NCBI RefSeq assembly: GCF_023101205.1
Contig: NZ_CP078078.1
Location: 1,674,001-1,738,000 of the forward strand
Origin: Microbacterium aurugineum
Lineage (GTDB): Bacteria; Actinomycetota; Actinomycetes; Actinomycetales; Microbacteriaceae
Length of the DNA stretch: 64,000 bases
Direction: 5' to 3'
This document shows positions 44,507 to 52,728 of the stretch, in pieces. Position 1 is the stretch's first letter. The number at the start of each line of letters is the position of its first letter. Both the position numbers and the translations under genes were made by a program. The notes beneath the pieces were generated by a model that saw only the letters and a list, made by a program, of their open reading frames with translations, did no database searches and had not been told where the DNA came from.

Positions 44507-46002
44507 CTAGTCGGACTCTCGGCTCATTCTCAACGCGAGGGCTCGGGCCTGGCTGCTTGCCCCGTCGGCGAAGAGTCGCTCGAATTCTTCAACGTCCATG
44601 CGGGAGATCAAGTCGCGAATGACACCCCTGTGGCCCGAGATCGAGTTGTCCAGTCCGAAGGCTTCGGTCGTGAGTTCGCCCAAGCCTGCTGCGAACGTCT
44701 CGAGCTTGGGCGGCGCGGCTCGCACGATATCACCGAATCGCTCGACCACCAACACATCCTTGGCAGCCACCTCCTGAAGCACCACGGGCTGTGGGTGGCG
44801 ACAACGGCGAACGAATCGAAGGCATCGAGCAAGTGATGGACGCCGCGAAGAAGCGCCGCGAGCAGTGGCGGGTGAAGATGCGTCTCGGGTTCATCGAGCA
44901 GCACGAGCGAACGCTTCCGCAAGTGCGCTGCGAGTTGGACGAGAATGTTCATCACAATTTTCTGACCCGAACTCAGGCGGGAAGGATACTCGGCAGGGAT
45001 CTCCGCGGACGCCACCCACGTCGCCAAGCTAATTCCAGATCGACCAAAGGATGGATCGGACTCGATCGTCTCCATAACCTGCGTAAGCAGTGCCGAATCT
45101 CTCGCGCATGCTGTGGCGAAAGCGGTGACCAACTCATCGTCGAGCTCTCGAATCGACTTGAGACGCGTGGTTTGGGGATCCGCCTGTACCTGGCGAAGGC
45201 CGCAATAGGTGTAGCCGAAGCGAGTCGTTGACGAAGCTTCCTCTAGCTTGAGGTCATCCTCGCTCGCGTTAAGGATCGGCGGCAGTTGAAAGTGGTCGAA
45301 GGCACTGTAGGAGACGGCCACCACGGAGCTGAAGGATCGGCTGGCTCCAGATTTCGGATCTGCAGCGGCCAGTCCCACCCGGCTGACATCGCGCGCCAGC
45401 TCTGCGAGCAATCTAGTCTTGCCGACGCCGTTGTAGCCGATCAGGACCTTGCACCTCCCGGGAAGCGTACGGGTGTCGTCGAAGTGGAATTCAAGGTTGA
45501 GCCCGAGCTCGCGGCTCTGGTGGGAAAGCGTCGCAATTCCACCCGCGTTTGTCGCGGGCTCGAAGAGCGCGCTTGCCATGGCGAGCGTGTGCTCAGCCTG
45601 TCCGAACCTTGTGACTGAGGACGTCCACCCCTCCTCGTGCTCGAACTCGCGGGCGATGGTGCTGTCTACTGCAGCATCTCGCATGGCCACGAGAAAGGCA
45701 TCTCTGACTTTTGTCGGAAGCTCTGCCAGCTTCTCGTAGTACTCGATGTCCTGCCCTAGCGAGCAGTAGCGCTCGTCGAGCGAGCGGAAGACAGGCTTGT
45801 CGAACTGAGTTCGACCTCCGGTCTGTCCAGCCTTCAGGATTTTCACCAATCCGACGTCGATGGTCTCTCCACGCGCAGGAGTGAACTCGGCGTGGAAGAG
45901 GGTTTTGAACCCGAAATCGTCCCACCCGTCGCGACGCAACACCACCAGGTCCTCGCTACTCTTCTTGTGCGAAGCAAACCGGTCGACGACTCGAATCTTC
46001 AC
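44507..46002 (-). pseudogene. Septu PtuA-like AAA/ABC-type ATPase, split by a one-base frameshift
   Basis: Starts with GTG 46002 after TTAGGAGAG. Residues 1-165 form an unrecognised N-terminal domain. The ATPase follows: Walker A GYNGVGKT (189-196), signature RLSSGQK (342-348), Walker B LVLLDEPETHLHP (D370, E371) and H-loop VVATHSP (400-406). After residue 406 the frame is lost: codons CCG TGG TGC replace the expected CCG GTG GTG CTT. Reading one base back at 44785 restores VVLQEVAAKDVLVVERFGD and 93 codons to a stop at 44507, for about 498 residues in all. So one G is missing at 44784/44785. It is a mutation, a sequencing error or, less likely, recoding. Confidence 0.82.
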
Positions 46003-46107
46003 TTGCTCGCTCTCCTAACGAAGGACCTCGCGGCCACCCATGATGCATAGAGTGCGGACTACACGGAGACAGCCCTGCAACTAAGCGCAGTTTGCCACGC
46101 CCAGGGA

Positions 46108-46136
46108 TACTTACCGAAACTCTCGATTTGATTCAA
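46108..46136 (-). promoter_or_regulatory. Candidate promoter of the ATPase-HNH operon
   Basis: On the minus strand TTGAAT (46136-46131) and TAAGTA (46113-46108) are separated by 17 bp, close to sigma-70 consensus. They lie about 105 bp upstream of the GTG start in an AT-richer spacer (46003-46203) that holds no gene. Confidence 0.4.
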
Positions 46137-46203
46137 CGCGGCGGTGCACGCCGAACTTGATGAGGCGACGAACTGCTGGATCGTAGTGGTCGCGTCATGG
46201 GTC

Positions 46204-46814
46204 TCAACTTGGTGGGGATCGCCTCGTTGCGTAGAACGTGACGGCGGACGCTCCTGCGACGTTCAACGAGTCGACGCCGCTCATCATCGAAATCGTCACA
46301 CGGCGATCGAGCAGCGCGTCGGTGTGAGCCGAGATGCCGAAGCCCTCGGAACCGAAAACAAGAGCGAGCCTCTCGTGGTCCTCGGCAACGAGCTCATCCA
46401 GTGTCACCGCTCCCTCTCCCCACGTCATCCCGGCGACCACGTAGCCGGCGTCCTTGAGATCCTTAATGCGTGAGGGCCATTCAGGGATGCGCGTCCATGC
46501 CATCTGGAAGACGGCGCCCATCGACACCCGGACGGAGCGGAGATAGAGCGGGTCGGCACAGTCGGGCGTGACCAGAACGGCATCCACGCCCAGCGCGGCG
46601 GCCGACCTGAACAGTGCACCGACACTCGTATGGTCGGTCACGCCGTCCAGAATCGCGACGCGAGATCGATTCTTGACCTTCGGTGTTCTTGAACACCCCA
46701 CGTTCGTGTGGTCGCCGATGTTCTCCAGGATGAGGACGAGCGTCGCTCCTTCCAGCGAACCCGGTGACGGCGTCGGCGACCTCGTCGGAGATGACGTACA
46801 CCGGCACGTCGAAG
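46204..46814 (-). pseudogene. Mosaic of SpoU methyltransferase fragments
   Basis: Reading leftward from 46814, two pieces match the intact SpoU gene at 39804 (46757-46814 equals 40329-40386; 46696-46756 equals 40206-40266), with 231 and 62 bp missing at the joints. From about 46677 to the stop at 46204 the frame encodes the 157-residue C-terminus of a different SpoU protein (VAILDGVTDHTSVGALFRS ... LVFGSEGFGIS ... SMMSGVDSLNVAGASAV), roughly half identical to the first. The start and substrate-binding domain are missing, so no working enzyme is expected. Confidence 0.82.
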
Positions 46815-47212
46815 CCACCGCCGCGCTCGACCCGCGCACAGGGCGTCTCGCGCGATCCCCTGTCGACGCCACACCGTAGACTCGCTCGAGGAGGTCCCCG
46901 TGAGCGTGTCGAACACCGCCGAGCTGTCGGCCACCGTCGCCTACGCCGCAGAGCTGCTGCACGGCAAGCGCATCGCCCTCTTGACCGGAGCAGGCATCTC
47001 CACCGACTCGGGCATCCCCGCCTACCGCGGCGAGGGAGCCCGAACGCGTAGCGACCCGATGACGATCCAGACCTATCTCGGCGACGAAGCGGCGCGGCGA
47101 CGCTACTGGGTGGGCGGGCATCTGGGCTGGCGTGCCTTCGCCAGTGCCGCCCCCAACCCCGGGCACACAGCTCTTGCTCGACTCGAAGCCGCCGGCAAAG
47201 TGTCCGGGGTCA
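46815..47212. repeat. 398-bp direct repeat, right copy
   Basis: Matches 40618-41015 over 398 bp with about six substitutions and no length change. It contains the upstream region and first 104 codons of the intact sir2. Homology continues leftward in two shorter collinear blocks to 46696. After 47212 the sir2 frame continues normally, so this copy is joined to the complete gene. Confidence 0.95.
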
Positions 47213-47739
47213 TCACCCAGAACGTCGACGGACTGCATCTGCGTGCCGGAAGCTCCCACGTGATCGAGGTGCACGGCACGATGCGCCGGGTGCTCTGCCT
47301 GCACTGCGGCCAGGTCTTCGATCGCCGCGACATCGCCGTGCAGATCGAGGAACGCAATCCCCGGATCACCGTCCCCGAGAACATCGCTCTCGCGCCCGAC
47401 GGCGACGTCCTCCCCGAGAGCACGGACGGCTTCATCGTCCCGGTGTGCACGGTGTGCGACGGGATGCTGAAGCCGGATGTGGTCTTCTTCGGCGAGTACG
47501 TGCCGCAGGACCGCTTCCGCGCGGCCGAGTCGCTGCTCCGCTCCAGCTCCGCCCTGATCGTCGCCGGCTCGTCGCTCGTGGTCAACTCAGGGGTGCGCCT
47601 CGTCGAGCGCGCCCGCCGCCGCAGCATCCCCCTCATCATCGTCAACCGGGAGCCGACGCGTGCGGACACCTGGGCCGATCTCACCATCGCCGCAGGTACC
47701 AGCGACGTGCTCCCCGCACTCCAGGAGCTCCTCACGTGA
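46900..47739 (+). CDS. Sir2 family NAD-dependent protein deacylase
   Basis: A 279-residue class-U/III-like sirtuin. NAD-binding motifs are GAGISTDSGIPAYRG and TQNVDGLH, and the catalytic His is in IEVHGTM. The zinc ribbon uses CLHCG and CTVC, and FFGEYVP and GSSLVVNSG complete the Rossmann site. It removes acetyl or other acyl groups from lysines, releasing nicotinamide. It starts with GTG 46900 with GAGGAGG upstream. The stop overlaps the phosphatase start by 4 bp. The first 104 codons are duplicated at 40703. Confidence 0.95.
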   Translation: MSVSNTAELSATVAYAAELLHGKRIALLTGAGISTDSGIPAYRGEGARTRSDPMTIQTYLGDEAARRRYWVGGHLGWRAFASAAPNPGHTALARLEAAGKVSGVITQNVDGLHLRAGSSHVIEVHGTMRRVLCLHCGQVFDRRDIAVQIEERNPRITVPENIALAPDGDVLPESTDGFIVPVCTVCDGMLKPDVVFFGEYVPQDRFRAAESLLRSSSALIVAGSSLVVNSGVRLVERARRRSIPLIIVNREPTRADTWADLTIAAGTSDVLPALQELLT

Positions 47740-48323
47740 CCTACCTCACGCTCGTCCGCCATGGCCAGACCGACTGGAACCTCGCACGGCGCATCCAGGG
47801 ATCGACCGACATCCCGCTGAACGAGACCGGTCGGGAAGACGCACGTTGGGCCGCGGAGAAGCTCGCGGGGACGACCCATCACGCCGTGTACTCGAGTCCG
47901 CTGCTTCGGGCCAGGGAGACGGCGGAGATCATCGCGGACAGGCTCGGACTGGAGCTCGCCGCCGTCGTCCCGGACATCCGTGAGCGTGAATTCGGCGACG
48001 GCGAAGGGCTGCTCGTCGAGGACTACATCCGCACCTACGGAGACTGGCACGCCGAGGTGCCGGGTGCGGAGACGCTGCACGAGGTGGGTGTGCGCGCCAT
48101 CGCCGCGCTCCACGCGATCGACCGCGAAGCGCGGCGCCGTTCAGCTCCGCAGGCGGAGTCCGTTCTGGTCGTCGCGCACGGCGGCGTGATCCGCGCGGTG
48201 ATCGACCACGTCTCCGGTGGCACGCTCCCCCGTGAGGGCGATGTCCTGCGCAACGGCTCCGTACACCGCTTCGTCGCGGCCCCCGGGTACCTGCGCCTGC
48301 TGGAGGAGTCACCGGTCCTCTGA
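47736..48323 (+). CDS. Histidine phosphatase family protein (phosphoglycerate mutase-like)
   Basis: A 195-residue branch 1 histidine phosphatase. The nucleophile motif LVRHGQTDWN is at the N-terminus, with SSPLLRARETAE, the acid Glu in REREFGDGEG and the second His in VVAHGGVIR. It probably removes phosphate from a small metabolite; the substrate is unknown. The start is GTG 47736, overlapping the sir2 stop by 4 bp, so the two form an operon. The frame is open further upstream but that part is a shadow of sir2. Confidence 0.92.
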   Translation: MTYLTLVRHGQTDWNLARRIQGSTDIPLNETGREDARWAAEKLAGTTHHAVYSSPLLRARETAEIIADRLGLELAAVVPDIREREFGDGEGLLVEDYIRTYGDWHAEVPGAETLHEVGVRAIAALHAIDREARRRSAPQAESVLVVAHGGVIRAVIDHVSGGTLPREGDVLRNGSVHRFVAAPGYLRLLEESPVL

Positions 48324-48332
48324 GCTGATCCT

Positions 48333-48355
48333 CGCGCGCGCTGTCAGCGTGCGCG
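48333..48355. terminator. Candidate bidirectional terminator between phosphatase and citE
   Basis: A 10-bp stem (CGCGCGCGCT with AGCGTGCGCG, one G-U pair) and a GTC loop lie between the stops of two convergent genes and overlap the end of the citE-like gene. No T-run follows. Confidence 0.4.
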
Positions 48356-49150
48356 GTAGACGACGGAGCGCGCGTGGCGAAGCACGGGTTCGTCGATCAT
48401 GCGTCCTTCGAATCGGAACACACCGCGTTCGCTCTCGGCGGCTGCGAGCACCGCACGCGCCCAGTCGATGCTCGTGTCATCGGGCCGGTAGGCGGCACGG
48501 ATGAGCTCGACCTGACTCGGGTGGATGCAGGCGGTCGCGCGGAAACCGGAGGCGGCGGCATCCCGCGCCTCCCGCTGAAGGCCGTCCGAATCGTCGAGAT
48601 CGATGTGCACGGCGTCGATGGCCGCCTTGCCGTGTGCGCCCGCCTCGAGGAGAACACGCGCGCGAGCGTACCGGGCGATGTCGCGATAGCCTCCGTCGGC
48701 GTTCCGTGACGAGGTCCCTCCGAGCGAGGCGACGAGGTCCTCGGCGCCCCACATCATCGCGGACACCGTCGGGTGCGCGGCGATGCGGTCCGCCGCGTGG
48801 ACGCCACGGGCGGTCTCGCAGAGGGCGATCAGCGAGTAGCGCTCATCGAATGCCGCCAGGCTCTCCGCGCTCTCCGTCTTCGCGACCATCACGGTGCGGA
48901 AGTCGGTCTGCGCCAGCGCCGAGAGGTCGGCCATGAAGGCATCAGTGTCCGGGGCGTTGACCCGCACGATCACGCGGTGAGGATCGATGTCGGCGGCGAT
49001 CACGTTCCGGCGCGCGGCATCCTTCGCATCCGGGAGCACGGCATCCTCGAGGTCGAGGATGACGGCATCGGCTCGCTCAGAGGCCTTCTGGAAGCGCTCA
49101 GGGCGATCGGCGGGGCAGAACAGCAAAGCGGGCCCGAGGTCGAAATTCAC
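48344..49150 (-). CDS. citE: CitE-like beta-hydroxyacyl-CoA lyase (HpcH/HpaI family)
   Basis: A 268-residue TIM-barrel lyase of the HpcH/HpaI-CitE family. FCPADRPERFQKA, the DAVILDLEDAVLPDAK metal/CoA segment, RVNAPDTDAF, MVAKTESAESL and ALCETARGV are diagnostic. The same gene set in M. tuberculosis includes Rv2498c, described as a lyase for (R)-3-hydroxy-3-methylglutaryl-CoA. This gene lies last in accD1-accA1-acyl-CoA dehydrogenase-maoC-citE, so it probably cleaves HMG-CoA to acetyl-CoA and acetoacetate, replacing a classical HMG-CoA lyase. It overlaps the MaoC gene by 4 bp if that gene starts as annotated. Confidence 0.9.
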   Translation of the reverse strand: MNFDLGPALLFCPADRPERFQKASERADAVILDLEDAVLPDAKDAARRNVIAADIDPHRVIVRVNAPDTDAFMADLSALAQTDFRTVMVAKTESAESLAAFDERYSLIALCETARGVHAADRIAAHPTVSAMMWGAEDLVASLGGTSSRNADGGYRDIARYARARVLLEAGAHGKAAIDAVHIDLDDSDGLQREARDAAASGFRATACIHPSQVELIRAAYRPDDTSIDWARAVLAAAESERGVFRFEGRMIDEPVLRHARSVVYRAR

Positions 49151-49635
49151 GCCGTGGCTCCTTCCGGAAGGCAGTGCACGAGCACAGAGCGCACGGCGGT
49201 GGCGACGACCGTCCCATCCTGGTTGCGTCCGGTGTGCGCGATCTTCACGATGCCCTGCCCCAGTCGCGATGAGGACAGCCGCTTCTCCACGATGACGCTC
49301 TCGGTATAGAGCGTGTCGCCGGCGAACAGCGGATGCGGGAATGCCACGTCACCGAAGCCGAGTTGTGCCACGAGGGTCCCCTGCGTCAACTGGGCGACCG
49401 ACGAGCCCACCATCGTCGACAGGGTCCACATCGAGTTCATCAGCCGCGCGTGGAACGGATCCTGCGCATCGGCGAACGCCGCGTCGAGATGGAGCGCCTG
49501 CGTGTTCATGGTCAGTGTCGTGAAGAGAACGTTGTCGACCTCGGTCGCCGTGCGCCCCGGACGGTGCAGGTAACGGGCGTCGATCTCGAACTCCTCGTAG
49601 TACAGCCCCCGCTGGAGGATGTCGTGCGTGGTCAT
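49147..49635 (-). CDS. MaoC-like dehydratase
   Basis: A protein of about 162 residues from ATG 49635 (MTTHDILQRG), or 165 from GTG 49644. It has the hotdog fold of (R)-specific enoyl-CoA hydratases: FATLTMNTQALHLDAAFA carries the Asp/His hydratase motif region (N-x-LHLD), and FPHPLFAGDTLYTESVIVEKR is the typical G-D-T-L-y strand. In the leucine operon it is the best candidate for hydration of 3-methylglutaconyl-CoA to HMG-CoA, by order and by the M. tuberculosis counterpart Rv2499c. Its stop overlaps citE by 4 bp. Confidence 0.85.
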   Translation of the reverse strand: MTTHDILQRGLYYEEFEIDARYLHRPGRTATEVDNVLFTTLTMNTQALHLDAAFADAQDPFHARLMNSMWTLSTMVGSSVAQLTQGTLVAQLGFGDVAFPHPLFAGDTLYTESVIVEKRLSSSRLGQGIVKIAHTGRNQDGTVVATAVRSVLVHCLPEGATA

Positions 49636-49645
49636 ACCGGCCACG

Positions 49646-50794
49646 CTACCCGGCGAGCCCGAGACCCCGTGCGATCACGAGGAGCTGTACTTCGGTGGTG
49701 CCCTCACCGATCTCGAGGATCTTCGAGTCGCGGTAGTGACGCGCCACGGGGAACTCGTTCATGAACCCGTTCCCTCCGAAGATCTGGGTCGCATCCCTGG
49801 CATTGTCCATCGCGGCTTCGCCGCCGACGAGCTTGGCGATCGCCGCCGCTTCGGCAAAGGGTTTGCCCGCATCCCGCAGCCTGGCGGCGTGGTGCCAGGC
49901 GAGTCGGGCGGTATGCACCCGCGCACGCATCCGTGCCAGTGTGAACTGCGCGTTCTGCCGAGTACTCAGCGCGGCGCCGAAGATGGTGCGGCTCTTGGCG
50001 TACTCGACAGCGGCCTCCAGACACCCCTCGGCTGCACCGGTCGACAGCGCAGCGATCGCGATGCGCCCTTCGTCGAGGATGCTGAGGAAGCTGCGGAAGC
50101 CCGTTCCCCGCTCACCCAGCAGGTTCGATGCGGGCACCCGGACACCGTCGAAGGTCAGTGGATGCGTGTCGGACGCGTTCCAGCCCACCTTGTCGTACGG
50201 TGCCTCGACCGTGAACCCCGGCGTGCCGTTGGGGACGATGATCGTGGAGATCTCCTTGCGACCGCTCTCGTTCCCCGTGACGGCGGTGACGGTCACGAAG
50301 CGCGTGATGGGCGTGCCCGAGTTGGTGATGAACTGCTTCGAGCCGTCGATGACCCATTCGTCACCGTCGAGTCGGGCCGTGGTCCTGGTGGCACCGGCAT
50401 CGCTTCCCGCTTCCGGCTCGGTGAGACCGAAACCCGCCAACGCTCGTCCTGCGAGAAGATCCGGCAGCAGCTCGCGGCGCTGCTCCTCGGTGCCGAAGCG
50501 GAAGATCGGCATCGCGCCCAGGCTGACACCTGCCTCGAGCGTGATCGCGATCGACTGATCCACGCGACCGAGTGCCTCGATCGCGATGCCGAGCGCCATG
50601 TAGTCGCCGCCCTGGCCGCCGTACTCCTCCGGGAACGGCAGTCCGAACAATCCGAGATCGCCCATCTGCGCCACGACATCCATCGACAGCGTGTGCGAGC
50701 GGTCGGCCTCGTAGGCCTGCGGCGCGACGACGGTGTCGGCGAACTCCCGCACCATGGCAGCGAGCTCGCGCTCCTCCTCGGACAGATCTTCCAT
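49646..50794 (-). CDS. Acyl-CoA dehydrogenase, probably isovaleryl-CoA-type
   Basis: A 382-residue FAD flavoprotein. FGLTEPEAGSDAGATRTTA and WVIDGSKQFITNSG are the two family signatures; the C-terminal helical domain includes RDATQIFGGNGFMNEFPVARHYRD and ILEIGEGTTEVQ, near the catalytic-base position of short-branched enzymes. It oxidises an acyl-CoA with electrons passing to ETF. Context with methylcrotonyl-CoA carboxylase-like genes points to isovaleryl-CoA to 3-methylcrotonyl-CoA (FadE19 position). It starts 2 bp after the accA1 stop, in one operon. Confidence 0.92.
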   Translation of the reverse strand: MEDLSEEERELAAMVREFADTVVAPQAYEADRSHTLSMDVVAQMGDLGLFGLPFPEEYGGQGGDYMALGIAIEALGRVDQSIAITLEAGVSLGAMPIFRFGTEEQRRELLPDLLAGRALAGFGLTEPEAGSDAGATRTTARLDGDEWVIDGSKQFITNSGTPITRFVTVTAVTGNESGRKEISTIIVPNGTPGFTVEAPYDKVGWNASDTHPLTFDGVRVPASNLLGERGTGFRSFLSILDEGRIAIAALSTGAAEGCLEAAVEYAKSRTIFGAALSTRQNAQFTLARMRARVHTARLAWHHAARLRDAGKPFAEAAAIAKLVGGEAAMDNARDATQIFGGNGFMNEFPVARHYRDSKILEIGEGTTEVQLLVIARGLGLAG

Positions 50795-50796
50795 GT

Positions 50797-52728
50797 TCAG
50801 CTCTCCTCCGTCGTCACACGGGCGACCGGTTGGTCGCGCCGTACCTGGTCGCCGACCGCGACCAGCAGATGCACCACCCCGTCGTGGGGTGCGAGCACAG
50901 AATGTTCCATCTTCATCGCCTCGATCGAGACGAGTGCATCACCGGCGGACACCGGATCCCCGTCCGCGACGTGCACCGCGACGACGCTGCCCGGCATCGG
51001 GGCGCGTCCTTCCGGTTCCGTCGCCGCAACCCCCGCGTCACGCGCGGACAGTCGTCGCAGCATCCGCTGTTTCCGGTCGAGGGGCCGGAGGCGCACGGTG
51101 CGGCCGCCCTCGGCGACCCACACGGCTCCATCGCCATCCACGGCGGCACGGATCGCTTCGCGCGACCCGGTGGGAGACGTCTCCGTGAGCGCGATCTCGT
51201 CGTCGGCGTCCGTGAGTGCGACGAACGGTGCGACTGCCACCTCTGCGGCCCCCAAGCGCCACCCCGGAAGCTCACGCCACAGGGGGCTCGTCCGCACCGG
51301 CTCGGAGTGCCCGGCTACCGCCTCCTGCGCCGCGGCGAGCTGCGCCGACGAAGGCCTCTCCGCGTCGAACGGAAGCAGGGTGTCGATGAGACCCGTGTCG
51401 AGGTCGCCGGCGAGGACACGCTCGTCCTGACAGAGGGCCCGGAGGAACGCGATGTTCGTCTCGACGCCCAGCACGACCGTGCGTGCGAGCGCCTCGTCGA
51501 GACGAGCAAGTGCAGTGGCACGGTCATCTGCGAACGCGATCACCTTCGCGATCATCGGGTCGTAGAAGCCCGTCACCGCGCTTCCTGACTCGATCGCCGC
51601 GTCGACGCGGACGCCGATGGGGGGCTCGAAGAGCAGAACAGTCCCGGTCGAGGGGAGGAATCCGCGCTCCGGCGACTCCGCGTACACGCGGGCCTCCACA
51701 GCGTGACCGCGTAGACGTGGTGCGATCGCGAGCGGAAGCCCATCCGCGGCACGGAGTTGAAGAGCGACGAGATCGAGCCCGGTGACCTCCTCGGTCACCG
51801 GGTGCTCCACCTGCAGCCGGGTGTTCATCTCGATGAAGAACACCTCATCGGGAGCATCGGCGTCGATGAGGAACTCGACGGTGCCCGCGCCGACGTACTC
51901 GACACTCTCAGCCGCGAGGACGGCCGCCGCGAGCAGCTGTTCCCGGGTATGTGCGGGGATCCCGGCGGACGGTGCCTCCTCGATGACCTTCTGGTGCCGT
52001 CGCTGCAGCGTGCATTCCCGTTCGCCGAGCGCGACGACCGTCCCGTGCGCATCTCCGAAGACCTGAACCTCGATGTGCCGAGGGCGCCTGATCAGGCGTT
52101 CGAGGATCAGAGCATCGTCCCCGAACGCCGCGGCCGCCACACGTCGTGCGGAGGCGAGCGCGCCTGGAAGCCCCTTCGCGTCGGCGACGACCTCCATACC
52201 TTTGCCGCCGCCGCCGGCGCTGGGCTTCACCAGCAGCGGGTACCCGACGCGCTCCGCCTCCTCGGCGATCTCGAGATCGGACAGGCCCTTGGCATCGAAG
52301 CCGGGGACCACGGGAACGCCGTGGCGCAGGACATGGTCACGAGCGCGCGCTTTGTCCCCCATGATCTGCAGAGCCTTCACCGAGGGGCCGATGAAGACGA
52401 TGCCGCTCTCCGCGCAGGCCTCCGCGAGTCCGACGCTCTCGGAGAGGAACCCGTAGCCGGGGTGGATGGCCTGGGCGCCGGTGCTGCGGGCGGCTGCGAT
52501 CACGGCATCGATGTCGAGGTACGACTCCGCCGCCGGTGCAGGACCGATCCGCACGGCAACGTCCGCCTCGCGCACGTGCGGTGCCGAGGCATCGGCGTCG
52601 CTGTACACCGCGACGCTGCGGATGCCGAGGGCGCGGAGGGTGCGGATCACGCGCCTGGCGATCTCGCCGCGGTTGGCGACGAGGACGGTGTGGAAGGAGA
52701 TCTCGGGTGACGACGACATGGCACTCAC
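50797..52728 (-). CDS. accA1: Acyl-CoA carboxylase alpha subunit (biotin carboxylase + BCCP), methylcrotonyl-CoA type
   Basis: A 643-residue alpha chain. The biotin carboxylase domain (1-450) has [17 protein letters not shown], the ATP-grasp loop [13 protein letters not shown] and [20 protein letters not shown] middle linker precedes the biotinyl domain (about 570-643), where the biotinylated Lys is in IEAMKMEH. With the beta chain it carboxylates 3-methylcrotonyl-CoA in leucine degradation. The GTG start at 52728 overlaps the accD1 stop (GTGA); ATG 52719 is an alternative. Confidence 0.94.
   Translation of the reverse strand: MSAMSSSPEISFHTVLVANRGEIARRVIRTLRALGIRSVAVYSDADASAPHVREADVAVRIGPAPAAESYLDIDAVIAAARSTGAQAIHPGYGFLSESVGLAEACAESGIVFIGPSVKALQIMGDKARARDHVLRHGVPVVPGFDAKGLSDLEIAEEAERVGYPLLVKPSAGGGGKGMEVVADAKGLPGALASARRVAAAAFGDDALILERLIRRPRHIEVQVFGDAHGTVVALGERECTLQRRHQKVIEEAPSAGIPAHTREQLLAAAVLAAESVEYVGAGTVEFLIDADAPDEVFFIEMNTRLQVEHPVTEEVTGLDLVALQLRAADGLPLAIAPRLRGHAVEARVYAESPERGFLPSTGTVLLFEPPIGVRVDAAIESGSAVTGFYDPMIAKVIAFADDRATALARLDEALARTVVLGVETNIAFLRALCQDERVLAGDLDTGLIDTLLPFDAERPSSAQLAAAQEAVAGHSEPVRTSPLWRELPGWRLGAAEVAVAPFVALTDADDEIALTETSPTGSREAIRAAVDGDGAVWVAEGGRTVRLRPLDRKQRMLRRLSARDAGVAATEPEGRAPMPGSVVAVHVADGDPVSAGDALVSIEAMKMEHSVLAPHDGVVHLLVAVGDQVRRDQPVARVTTEES

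Noticed and set aside
44775..44795. Programmed ribosomal frameshifting in the ATPase gene
   Set aside because: No slippery heptamer or obvious downstream stimulatory structure was seen; a simple one-base deletion explains the data.
46204..47304. One 366-codon minus-strand open frame as a single protein
   Set aside because: It joins an antisense shadow of sir2, out-of-frame spoU debris and a SpoU C-terminus. Only the last part is protein-like.
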